Shown here piece by piece: positions 7,864 to 15,001 of a stretch of DNA of 47,094 nucleotides. Under the pieces are notes generated by a model. It ran no database searches. It had not been told where the DNA came from and worked only from the letters and a program-made list of their open reading frames with translations. The stretch spans positions 1 through 47,094 of the forward strand of contig NZ_VCKX01000067.1 of assembly GCF_005889725.1 (NCBI RefSeq), given 5' to 3'. Source of the DNA: Nonomuraea zeae (GTDB taxonomy: Bacteria; Actinomycetota; Actinomycetes; Streptosporangiales; Streptosporangiaceae). Position 1 is the first letter of the stretch, and every line of letters starts with the position of its first letter. A program made the translations under genes and the position numbers.

Positions 7864-8013
7864 ATGAGCAAGCCGCGTACCAGCCTCGACGACATCGCGG
7901 CCCTGGGCGCCGAGCTCGACGAGGGCCAGCTGCTCCAGGTGAGCGGTGGCGCGAAGAGCCAGGTGATCGTGATCCACGGCAACCACACGCACACCTCCGG
8001 CGACAGCAACTAG
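7864..8013 (+). CDS. 49-residue double-glycine RiPP precursor peptide
   Basis: A short gene easily missed by length cut-offs. The leader is MSKPRTSLDDIAALGAEL followed by DEGQLLQVSGG. The spacing Leu(-12), Gln(-8), Leu(-7), Val(-4), Gly(-2), Gly(-1) matches the double-glycine leader recognised by C39 peptidases, and a C39-peptidase transporter ends the operon. Cleavage after Gly29 would release AKSQVIVIHGNHTHTSGDSN, a 20-residue core with three His, two Thr, three Ser, one Lys and a single acidic residue, Asp47. It has no Cys. I chose ATG 7864 because a GGGGA ribosome site lies 6 bases upstream; ATG 7858, two codons earlier, leaves no room for one. An ATP-grasp enzyme and a PpiC-like protein follow. 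That it is a modified peptide is inference from leader and context; a GG-secreted unmodified peptide is the alternative. Confidence 0.85.
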   Translation: MSKPRTSLDDIAALGAELDEGQLLQVSGGAKSQVIVIHGNHTHTSGDSN

Positions 8014-8020
8014 TAGCCGC

Positions 8021-8045
8021 GGGGGCGCGACCACGTCGCGCCCCC
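8021..8045 (+). terminator. Hairpin between precursor and enzyme genes (possible attenuator)
   Basis: GGGGGCGCGAC (8021-8031), loop CAC, GTCGCGCCCCC (8035-8045): 11 perfect base pairs, starting 7 bases after the precursor stop. There is no T-run, so it is more likely a partial terminator or RNA stabiliser that favours precursor over enzyme expression than a full stop. Confidence 0.6.
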
Positions 8046-8061
8046 GACCGGGACCACGCTG

Positions 8062-9111
8062 ATGATCCTCGTACTGACCTCCGCCGGAGACGAGCACGCC
8101 GAACGCGTCGTGGAGGCGCTCGCCGGGACGGACGTCACCGTCTTCGATCCCGCGGACTTCCCCGCCGCCGCCACTCTGGAGATCGGCCATCCGGGAGACG
8201 GCTCGACCGTCCGGACGCTCGGCCGTGACGGACGCCGTCTCGTCCTCGACGAGCTGACCGCGATCTGGTACCGCCGCCCGGGGAATCCGGTGGCCCATCC
8301 CGGGACCGTCGCCCGCGACCACGTCGAGGAGGAGTGCCGCGTCCTGGCCGAGAGCCTGTGGGACGCCCTGGGGTGCCTCAAGGTCCCCGCCTCCAGGCCG
8401 GTCATCGACCGCGCGGCGCGCAAGCCGTACCAGCTCGAAGTGGCCAGGCGGCTGGGCTTCGACCTGCCCGCGACGCTGATCACGAACGATCCCGAGAGCT
8501 TTCTCGACTTCTACGGGCGGCACGAGGGCCGGGTGATCACCAAGCCCGTGCACGGCAACCAGCTGGAGGCGGGCGGTGAGCGGTTCGGGCGGTTCGCGGC
8601 GCACGTGACTCCGGCGGACCTCGGCCATGCCGACGCCCTGCGCCTGTGCCCGGTCATCGTCCAGGCCTACGTCCCCAAGCGGGTCGAGGTGCGGGTGACG
8701 GTGGTGGGCGGCGAGCTCTTCGCGGCGGAGATCCACTCGCAGGTCAGCAACCACACGCGATACGACTGGCGGCACTACGACCCGGGCGCCACCCCCGTGC
8801 TGCCGCACGACCTGCCGGACGAGGTCTCCCGGCGCTGCCTGGAGCTCGTCGAGCGGCTCGGGCTGTGCTACGGCGCGATCGACCTGATCCACACGCCGGA
8901 CGGCCGCCACGTCTTCCTGGAGATCAATCCGAACGGCCAGTTCCGGTGGATCGAAGAGGCGACCGGGCTGCCGATCAGCGCCGCGATCGGCGAGCTGCTG
9001 AAGAGCGGCGAGCTGCTGAAGAGCGGTGAACTGCTCAAAAGTGGTGAACTGCTCAAAAGTGGCGATCCACTCAAGACCGGCGCACCGCGCAAGAGCGGAG
9101 TGCGGCGATGA
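8062..9111 (+). CDS. ATP-grasp RiPP maturase (MvdD/TgmB-like)
   Basis: A 349-residue ATP-grasp ligase of the kind found in graspetide (microviridin-type) clusters. It has an N-terminal pre-ATP domain (ILVLTSAGDEHAERVVEAL, AIWYRRPG), the nucleotide-binding strand VITKPVHGNQ, QAYVPKRVEVRVTVVGGELF, and the metal-binding EINPNGQFRWIEEATGLPI at about residues 287-305. Known relatives activate Asp or Glu side chains as acyl-phosphates and join them to Ser, Thr or Lys of the same peptide. Here the core peptide offers only one acidic side chain. The last 40 residues are odd: four ELLKSG units followed by DPLKTG and APRKSG, a tail outside the catalytic domain. The stop overlaps the next start (ATGA). 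Confidence 0.85.
   Translation: MILVLTSAGDEHAERVVEALAGTDVTVFDPADFPAAATLEIGHPGDGSTVRTLGRDGRRLVLDELTAIWYRRPGNPVAHPGTVARDHVEEECRVLAESLWDALGCLKVPASRPVIDRAARKPYQLEVARRLGFDLPATLITNDPESFLDFYGRHEGRVITKPVHGNQLEAGGERFGRFAAHVTPADLGHADALRLCPVIVQAYVPKRVEVRVTVVGGELFAAEIHSQVSNHTRYDWRHYDPGATPVLPHDLPDEVSRRCLELVERLGLCYGAIDLIHTPDGRHVFLEINPNGQFRWIEEATGLPISAAIGELLKSGELLKSGELLKSGELLKSGDPLKTGAPRKSGVRR
8992..9099 (+). repeat. Six in-frame 18-bp repeats at the 3' end of the ATP-grasp gene
   Basis: Units begin at 8992, 9010, 9028, 9046, 9064 and 9082. The first four encode ELLKSG and are nearly identical (gagctgctgaagagcggc or gaactgctcaaaagtggt); the last two are diverged (DPLKTG, APRKSG). Units 1-2 and 3-4 use different synonymous codons, which fits duplication of a pair after divergence. 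Confidence 0.9.
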
Positions 9112-10112
9112 CGGACGGGCCGATGCTCGCCGACGCGGTCGGCCTGCTCAGCTCGGGCACGCCCGCGCACGGCCTGGAGGCGTTCAGGGCGGCGTACCCG
9201 CACGCCAGGACGCGGCTGGTCGCCCAGCGCGAGGAGTTCGACGGGTCGCTGCACCACGCCCTGCTCATCAAGGACGGCGCCGGCGCCGCGATCTCCCTGT
9301 CCTGGTGCCCCGACCGGGCCCTGCCCTGGCCGTTGCGCGGCGTGCACCGGGCGGGCGAGCACCTGCTGCTCCGGGTCAACGGGATCGACACCCCGGTGGC
9401 CAGGGCGATCGCCTGCCTGGACTTCATCTGGGACGAGTCCGCGCTCGCCGACCGGCTCGTCTCCGACAGCCTGGTACGCGAGGAGCTGGCGCAGGCGCGG
9501 GAACCGCTGAGCGACGCCGCGCTGCAGGAGGCGATGGACGCCTTCCGCCGCGCCCGCGGCCTGCTGACCGGAGCGGCGACCCGGGCCTGGATGGAGCGGC
9601 ACCGCATCTCCCACCACGAGCTGGAGGAGCTGGTCGCCCTTGAGGCCGCCGTGGCCGCGCTCCGCTCGCGGGTCGCCGCGGGACGGGTGGAGAGCTGGTT
9701 CGCCGAACACGGCCGCCAGCTCGACGTCGCCCGCGTCGCGCGGGCGGAGTTCGTCACCGAGCCGGTCGTGCCCGACCCGGCCGGGTTCCTCGACGCCGTC
9801 GAGCGGGCCTTCGCCGACGGCACGGCCCGTCCCGGCGAGGTGTTCGCCACCCTCCGCCGGGGCGACCTCGGCGAGGAGATGGCGGAGCGGATCTTCACGG
9901 CCCCGCCGGGGACGGTGGCCGGGCCGTTCAAGTCGGAGCACGGGCACCTGCTGGTCAAGGTCCTGGCAGTGGAGCCGGCCGTGCTCGACGAGACCGTACG
10001 CGACCTCGTCGAACGCCGGATCTTCCGCGACTGGATCGAGCGGCGCAGGAGCACGGCCAAGATCGAGTGGTTCTGGGGCCTCGCGGAGCGGACGGCGGGC
10101 AGGGGCAGGTGA
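9108..10112 (+). CDS. PpiC-like peptide maturation protein
   Basis: A 334-residue protein. The C-terminal third (FATLRRGDLGEEMAERIF, GTVAGPFKSEHGHLLVKVL) has the layout of a parvulin/PpiC peptidyl-prolyl isomerase domain, preceded by an alpha-helical SurA-like region (ELAQAREPLSDAALQEAMDAFRR). The N-terminal part (LLIKDGAGAAISLSWCPD, LLRVNGIDTPVARAIACLDFIWD) matches no domain I know. I recall a TIGRFAM family of PpiC-related putative peptide maturation system proteins in actinobacteria (TIGR04500, from memory), to which this would belong. It has no signal peptide, so it probably acts in the cytosol as a chaperone, isomerase or partner of the ATP-grasp enzyme. It overlaps genes on both sides by 4 bases. 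Confidence 0.75.
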   Translation: MTDGPMLADAVGLLSSGTPAHGLEAFRAAYPHARTRLVAQREEFDGSLHHALLIKDGAGAAISLSWCPDRALPWPLRGVHRAGEHLLLRVNGIDTPVARAIACLDFIWDESALADRLVSDSLVREELAQAREPLSDAALQEAMDAFRRARGLLTGAATRAWMERHRISHHELEELVALEAAVAALRSRVAAGRVESWFAEHGRQLDVARVARAEFVTEPVVPDPAGFLDAVERAFADGTARPGEVFATLRRGDLGEEMAERIFTAPPGTVAGPFKSEHGHLLVKVLAVEPAVLDETVRDLVERRIFRDWIERRRSTAKIEWFWGLAERTAGRGR

Positions 10113-10297
10113 AGCCGCTTCCGTACCGGGAGAAGGTGGTTCACCACCATCTGGGCGTCCGGCGGCGCGTCGAGCGCCCCTACCGCGTCTCCAGGACGCT
10201 CGTCGCCTGGCTGTGGATCTACGTGGGCCTGCTGGCGCTGTCGCTGGCGATCGTGGTGCTGCTCGGCGTCCTGCCCGCGCTGGGGGATGCGCGTTGA
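10109..10297 (+). CDS. 62-residue single-span membrane protein of RiPP operon
   Basis: A small protein starting at GTG 10109, which overlaps the previous stop (GTGA). Residues about 1-27 are basic and contain a His triplet (REKVVHHHLGVRRR). A single membrane span follows (LVAWLWIYVGLLALSLAIVVLLGVL in two adjoining parts, about residues 30-55) with a short outer tail. It is coupled to the transporter gene by a 4-base overlap. It is too short to be a normal HlyD-type adaptor. It might be a transporter accessory subunit, an immunity peptide or a shortened adaptor; I recognise no family. Confidence 0.7.
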   Translation: MKPLPYREKVVHHHLGVRRRVERPYRVSRTLVAWLWIYVGLLALSLAIVVLLGVLPALGDAR

Positions 10298-12432
10298 GGC
10301 GGGCCCGGGTGCGCGTGATGCGGCAGAACACGATGGCCGACTGCGGCGCGGCGTGCCTGGCGATGGTGCTCGGGCACCACGGGCGCCGGGCGAGCGTGCG
10401 CGAGGTCGCCGTGGACGTCCAGGTGTCCAGGGACGGGCTGACCGCCCACGCGATCGTCGAGGCCGCCAGGTCGTACGGCCTGCGCGCCAAGGCGCTCTCG
10501 GTCGCGCCCGAGCGGCTCGGCTCGGTGCCGGGACCGTTCGTCGTGCACTGGGAGTTCAACCACTTCCTGGTCGTCGAGCGCTGGCACCCGGACGCCGTCG
10601 AGGTCGTGGATCCGGCCTCCGGGCGGCGCCGGCTCACGCCGGAGGAGTTCGACCTCGGGTTCACCGGGGTCGTGCTGGTCTTCGAGCCGGGTCCGGACTT
10701 CAGCGTCCAGGGGCCCGAGCGGCGCCCGTGGCGGGCGAACCTGCTGCGCGCCCTGCTCATCCGCCACCGCGGCCTGCTGGTCCAGGCGCTGATCGCGTCC
10801 CTCCTCCTCCAGGTGGCCGCGCTCGTGCTGCCGCTGCTCTCCGGGCTCGTCGTCGACGAGGTGCTGCCCGGCGGCGACCGGTACCTGCTGCGCGTCCTCG
10901 TCGTCGGCCTGCCGTTCGTGGTGCTGATCCAGGGGATCCTCAGCTACCTGCGCACGGCCGTGCTGCTCATGCTGCGGGCGCGGGCCGACACGGAGTTCAC
11001 GGGCGGGGTGGTCGGCCGGCTGTTCGCGCTGCCCTACCGGTATTTCACCCTGCGCGGGACGAGCGACCTGGTCATGAGCACGCAGAGCGCGGCCAGCCTG
11101 CGGGCCATGCTGTCCGGCCAGGTGCTGTCCGCGCTCCTCGACGGCCCGCTGACCGTGGTGCTCATGGTCCTCGTGCTGGCGGGCGATCCCGTGCTCGGCG
11201 GGTGCCTGGCCGTGCTGGCGGCCGTACAGGTCGTCCTGCTGCTCCTCACCCGGCGGCGGATCGCCGACCTCACCGGGCGCGGGCTCACGGCCGCCGCCAC
11301 GACCCAGGGCCGGCTCATCGAGTCCATCAGGGGCATCGAGTCGATCAAGGCGTCCAGCTCCGAACGGCGTGCGGTCGAGCGGTGGTCGGCGATGTTCACC
11401 GCCCAGATGAACGCCGACCTGCGACTCGGCCTGGCCCGGGGGTTCCTGGACTCGGCCCTTTCCGGCATCAGGCTCCTCGCTCCCGCGCTGCTGCTGCTCG
11501 TGGGCGCGGTCCGGGTGCTCGACGGCGGGCCGAGCCTGGGGACGATGCTCGCGCTCAACGCGCTCGCCGTCTCCGCGCTCACCCCGCTGACCTCGCTGCT
11601 GACCAGCCTCCAGGAGCTCCAGGAGGCCGGCGCGCACTTCGAGCGGCTCGCCGACATCGTCGAGGCCGAGCCCGAGCGCACGGGCGGGGCCCGGCCCCGG
11701 CTGCGCGGGGAGGTGGCGCTGAGCGGCGTCGGGTTCCGCTTCGACCCGCGCTCCCCCTGGACGCTCAGGGACGTCACGCTCAGGATCGAGCCGGGCCAGA
11801 AGGTCGCGCTGGTGGGCAGCTCGGGCTCGGGCAAGAGCACGCTGGGCAGGGTGCTGCTCGGCCTGTACGAGCCGGTCGAGGGCGAGCTGCGCTACGACGG
11901 GACGCCCGCGCGCGACCTCGACCCGGGCTGGCTGCGCGGCCGGTTCGGCGTGGTCACCCAGGACCCGCACCTGTTCACCGGGACCGTCAGGGAGAACATC
12001 GGCCTGGCCGTCCCCGGCGCGGCGCTGGAGCGGATCGTGGCGGCCGCCAGGCTGGCGCACGTCCACGACGACATCATGGCGATGCCCATGGGGTACGAGA
12101 CGATGCTCCCCGAGGGCGGCGGCCTGTCCGGCGGCCAGCGGCAGCGGATCGCCCTCGCGCGGGCCCTGCTGCCCGAGCCCCGGATCCTGCTGCTCGACGA
12201 GGCCACCAGCCATCTCGACACCGTGGCGGAGGCGGCCATCGAGCACAACCTCGCGGCCCTGCCGCTGACCCGCGTCGTGATCGCGCACCGGCTGAGCACC
12301 GTGCGCGACGCCGACCAGATCCTCGTCATCGAGGCGGGCCGGGTGGCCGAGCGCGGGACGCACGACGAGCTGATGCGGTCCGGCGGGCGGTACGCGGCCC
12401 TGTCCGACCTGACCCGGCCGTGGCGGGCCTGA
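10294..12432 (+). CDS. C39-peptidase ABC exporter (PCAT) for the RiPP
   Basis: A 712-residue peptidase-containing ABC transporter. The N-terminal C39 peptidase has catalytic Cys17 (MADCGAACLAMVL), His90 (NHFLVV) and Asp106 (VVDPASG). Membrane spans run from about residue 150 to 420. The ATPase has Walker A GSSGSGKST (508-516), signature LSGGQRQRIALARAL (from about 611) and Walker B ILLLDEATSHLD. It should cut the precursor after Gly-Gly while exporting the core. The TTG start at 10294 is preferred because GGGGGA lies 6 bases upstream and it overlaps the previous stop; GTG 10309, GTG 10315 and ATG 10318 are in-frame alternatives that also keep the catalytic Cys. It ends the operon, 3 bases from a convergent gene. 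Confidence 0.92.
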   Translation: MRRARVRVMRQNTMADCGAACLAMVLGHHGRRASVREVAVDVQVSRDGLTAHAIVEAARSYGLRAKALSVAPERLGSVPGPFVVHWEFNHFLVVERWHPDAVEVVDPASGRRRLTPEEFDLGFTGVVLVFEPGPDFSVQGPERRPWRANLLRALLIRHRGLLVQALIASLLLQVAALVLPLLSGLVVDEVLPGGDRYLLRVLVVGLPFVVLIQGILSYLRTAVLLMLRARADTEFTGGVVGRLFALPYRYFTLRGTSDLVMSTQSAASLRAMLSGQVLSALLDGPLTVVLMVLVLAGDPVLGGCLAVLAAVQVVLLLLTRRRIADLTGRGLTAAATTQGRLIESIRGIESIKASSSERRAVERWSAMFTAQMNADLRLGLARGFLDSALSGIRLLAPALLLLVGAVRVLDGGPSLGTMLALNALAVSALTPLTSLLTSLQELQEAGAHFERLADIVEAEPERTGGARPRLRGEVALSGVGFRFDPRSPWTLRDVTLRIEPGQKVALVGSSGSGKSTLGRVLLGLYEPVEGELRYDGTPARDLDPGWLRGRFGVVTQDPHLFTGTVRENIGLAVPGAALERIVAAARLAHVHDDIMAMPMGYETMLPEGGGLSGGQRQRIALARALLPEPRILLLDEATSHLDTVAEAAIEHNLAALPLTRVVIAHRLSTVRDADQILVIEAGRVAERGTHDELMRSGGRYAALSDLTRPWRA

Positions 12433-12435
12433 CCT

Positions 12436-14004
12436 CTAGCGCAGCACGTAGGCGCTCGTGCTGGAGTGGCCGGCCTCGTTCGTGGCGGTGACGGCGGTCC
12501 AGGGACCCGAGGGGACGTAGGGGGCCCAGGCGGACTCCAGACGATCGCGCCCGTTCCACTCCACGGCCACGGACACCTCCCCCACGCCCTGCGGCGCGAA
12601 GCGCAGGGTGCCGCCGTGCAGGTTGTAGCCCTGCACCATGATCCCCGCCCGCCCGTTGAGCTCCTTGCGCGACGCCCCGACGATGATCGGCTGCCGCCAC
12701 CCGCCGGCGATGTCGTCGGCCAGCGACGGCGTGTCGTAGCGGGCCTGGCAGGTGAAGAACGGCTCCCACCCGTACGAGATGATCTTCACGGGGGCGGTGC
12801 CCGCCGCCATGACCTGCTGGTCCAGGCGGCTCTTCGAGGTGCGGCCGCGCAACGGCCCCGGCTCCACCCGCCCGCACTCCCCGGCGACCGGCGTGGGCTC
12901 GAAGCCCTCCACGTTCACCCACAGCTCGACCCCGCCGGGCACCCGCCGGGCCGCCGCCTCCACGTAGTCGCGCGTGGCCCCGTAGTACGCCTGCGCGTTG
13001 GTCACGTCGCCCACGACGGGCGTCAGGCGCGGCGCGACCCTCGACTCGGCCTCGTGCACCCCGTACACCGGCACCTTCCCCGTCCCCCGCCCGTCCTGGA
13101 CGGCGACGGCCATGGGCAGGCCGGCCCGCGTGGCCGCGATGTCCGCGAGCCCGTCGGCCACCTGGCCGGGCGGGAACCCGCGTCCCCTGCGCGCGTCGAT
13201 GTAGGGGCTGACCACGATCTTCTTGCCGGGCAGCGCGGCGGCGACGACGGCGTGCTGGGCGGCGTACAGCTCGATGATCGGGTCCTGGTCCGAGCGGTCC
13301 CGCAGGGCCAGCTCGAACGACTGGTACACCCCGCCGAACGCCTTCGACGCCCCGAACCGCGCCCGGTAGTCGGCCAGCACCCGCGCCGTGAAGGCGTTGA
13401 GTGCGGCGGTGTGCGCGTGGTCGGGCTCCCACGGCTTGCCCTCCTGCTGCGCCGCCGCGGGCAGCCCGGGATAGACCGCCATCCCGTACGCCGCCGCCTC
13501 CGTCATCAGGTTGCCCAGCCCGTCGCCGTCCGTCGAGACGAGGACCAGGTCGTGCACTCTGTCGTCGCAGGAGTCGGCCAGCGACACCCGGTAGAAGACC
13601 CGGCCCTCGCTCTCGATTCGCCGGTCGATCCCCTGGCAGCGCAGCAGCCCGGGCCCGAACTCCTCGCTGGTCACGTACGAGTAGACCTGCCTGATCTGCT
13701 TCCCCGGCACGCGCGCGCACGGGTGCCCGTCCACGCGGCAGCCCTCGAAGCCGGGCTCCTCGCCCACGTCGAAGCGCGGCCCGAACGTGATGAGCGTGTC
13801 GCCCCCGATCGCGTGGACCGCCTCGACCATGCGCCGCGTCACGCACGAGTCGGCTCGCGGGATCACCCAGTAGCCGGTCACCGCGTAGGGGGCCACCACC
13901 CGCGGGTCCCTGGCCGGGCACTCCTCCATGACCTCGGGACCATCCGGCACGACCGCACCCACCACGAGGGCCACCGCCACGACCAGCCACAGGATCCGGT
14001 GCAC
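12436..14004 (-). CDS. Exported DUF4434-like protein, probable TIM-barrel glycosidase relative
   Basis: A 522-residue protein with an N-terminal hydrophobic export segment (ILWLVVAVALVVGAVVP). The body looks like the DUF4434 fold: TGYWVIPRADSCVTRRMVEAVH, a central FGGVYQSFELALRD, IVVSPYIDARRG, and a late VELWVNVEGFEPT. It contains many Cys, consistent with an extracytoplasmic disulfide-bonded protein. The last 60 residues (VSVAVEWNGRDRLESAWAPY) look like a small beta-sandwich. Family members are thought to be glycoside-hydrolase-like, but no reaction is assigned. The GTG start at 14004 has AAGGGG upstream. It converges with the RiPP exporter gene and is not part of that operon. Confidence 0.68.
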   Translation of the reverse strand: MHRILWLVVAVALVVGAVVPDGPEVMEECPARDPRVVAPYAVTGYWVIPRADSCVTRRMVEAVHAIGGDTLITFGPRFDVGEEPGFEGCRVDGHPCARVPGKQIRQVYSYVTSEEFGPGLLRCQGIDRRIESEGRVFYRVSLADSCDDRVHDLVLVSTDGDGLGNLMTEAAAYGMAVYPGLPAAAQQEGKPWEPDHAHTAALNAFTARVLADYRARFGASKAFGGVYQSFELALRDRSDQDPIIELYAAQHAVVAAALPGKKIVVSPYIDARRGRGFPPGQVADGLADIAATRAGLPMAVAVQDGRGTGKVPVYGVHEAESRVAPRLTPVVGDVTNAQAYYGATRDYVEAAARRVPGGVELWVNVEGFEPTPVAGECGRVEPGPLRGRTSKSRLDQQVMAAGTAPVKIISYGWEPFFTCQARYDTPSLADDIAGGWRQPIIVGASRKELNGRAGIMVQGYNLHGGTLRFAPQGVGEVSVAVEWNGRDRLESAWAPYVPSGPWTAVTATNEAGHSSTSAYVLR

Positions 14005-14134
14005 CCACGCCCCTTCCACGCCGGCCTCCAGCCTACGCACCCGATCGCGTCCGGGGGCGTGGCGGCGCTCTCGAGACCCCGCCGTGACCGGCCGCGCGCC
14101 GGTCACCGACAATGGCCTACAGGGGGGATACATC

Positions 14135-14935
14135 GTGCGCATCGATCTCAGCGGCAAGACCGCGCTGGTCACCGGCTCGACCCAGGGAATCGGGGCGGCC
14201 ATCGCCACCGGGCTGGCGCGGGCCGGGGCCCGGGTCGCGATCAACGGCCGCAGCGCGGGCTCGGTGGCCGCGGCCGTGGAGACCATCGGCGGCGACCTGG
14301 CCGCGTCCGCCGGCGAGCTGGTCGCGGCCCCCGGCGACCTGGCCACGGCCGAGGGGTGCGAGGAGGTGCTGGGCCGCCTCCCGCAGGTGGACATCCTGGT
14401 CAACAACCTCGGCATCTTCGGCGCCAGGCCGGCGCTGGAGATCGACGACGACGAGTGGCGGCGCTACTTCGAGGTCAACGTGCTGGCGGCGGTCCGCCTG
14501 ACCCGCGCCTGCCTGCCCGGCATGATCGAGCGCGGCTGGGGACGCGTGCAGTACATCGCCAGCGACTCCGCCGTCGTCATCCCCGCCGAGATGATCCACT
14601 ACGGCATGACGAAGACCGCGCTGCTGGCCGTCTCCAGGGGGTTCGCGAAGGAGGCCGCGGGGACCGGGGTCACGGTCAACTCGGTGATCGCGGGGCCGAC
14701 GCACACCGGGGGCGTCGAGGAGTTCGTCTACCAGCTCGTGGACAAGGAGCTGCCGTGGGAGGAGGCGCAGCGGGCGTTCATGCGCGAGCACCGTCCGCAG
14801 TCCCTGCTCCAGCGGCTGATCGAGCCCGAGGAGATCGCGAACATGGTCGTCTACCTCAGCTCGCCCCTCGCCTCCGCGACGACCGGTGGGGCATTGCGGG
14901 TGGACGGCGGGTACGTGGACTCGATCCTCCCCTGA
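14135..14935 (+). CDS. SDR family oxidoreductase
   Basis: A 266-residue classical short-chain dehydrogenase. The nucleotide motif TGSTQGIG (residues 13-20) is intact; the usual NNAG is NNLG; the active-site Ser lies in ASDSAVV (about 143), and Tyr156 and Lys160 in YGMTK complete the triad. The C-terminal SATTGGALRVDGG is typical. The start is GTG 14135, with a GGGGGG-rich ribosome site 7 bases upstream. It uses NAD(P)H to reduce or oxidise a carbonyl/alcohol, and the substrate cannot be deduced. It is monocistronic, divergent from the DUF4434-like gene (130-base gap) and 66 bases before the TAP-type hydrolase. Confidence 0.88.
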   Translation: MRIDLSGKTALVTGSTQGIGAAIATGLARAGARVAINGRSAGSVAAAVETIGGDLAASAGELVAAPGDLATAEGCEEVLGRLPQVDILVNNLGIFGARPALEIDDDEWRRYFEVNVLAAVRLTRACLPGMIERGWGRVQYIASDSAVVIPAEMIHYGMTKTALLAVSRGFAKEAAGTGVTVNSVIAGPTHTGGVEEFVYQLVDKELPWEEAQRAFMREHRPQSLLQRLIEPEEIANMVVYLSSPLASATTGGALRVDGGYVDSILP

Positions 14936-15001
14936 ACGCGCGCCGCCGCCCCCCACTCCCGGGGGATGTGGACGGGCCCGCCCGCGGCGAGCCTTGGGTG
15001 C

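Noticed and set aside
7800..8009. Minus-strand 69-codon frame opposite the precursor gene
   Set aside because: No ribosome site, no domain, and it covers exactly the well-supported precursor frame on the other strand.
7858..8013. Precursor start at ATG 7858 instead of 7864
   Set aside because: The GGGGA ribosome site would abut the ATG with no spacing. The start at 7864 has a 6-base spacing. The leader motif is the same either way.
8062..9111. ATP-grasp maturase as glutathione synthase or RimK
   Set aside because: The fold is shared, but the leader-bearing peptide gene directly upstream and the C39 exporter downstream fit a RiPP maturase better.
10219..12363. A 714-codon minus-strand open frame opposite the exporter gene
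   Set aside because: It is the complement of the C39/ABC transporter, with no domain of its own and a His/Gln/Asp-rich composition typical of antisense frames.
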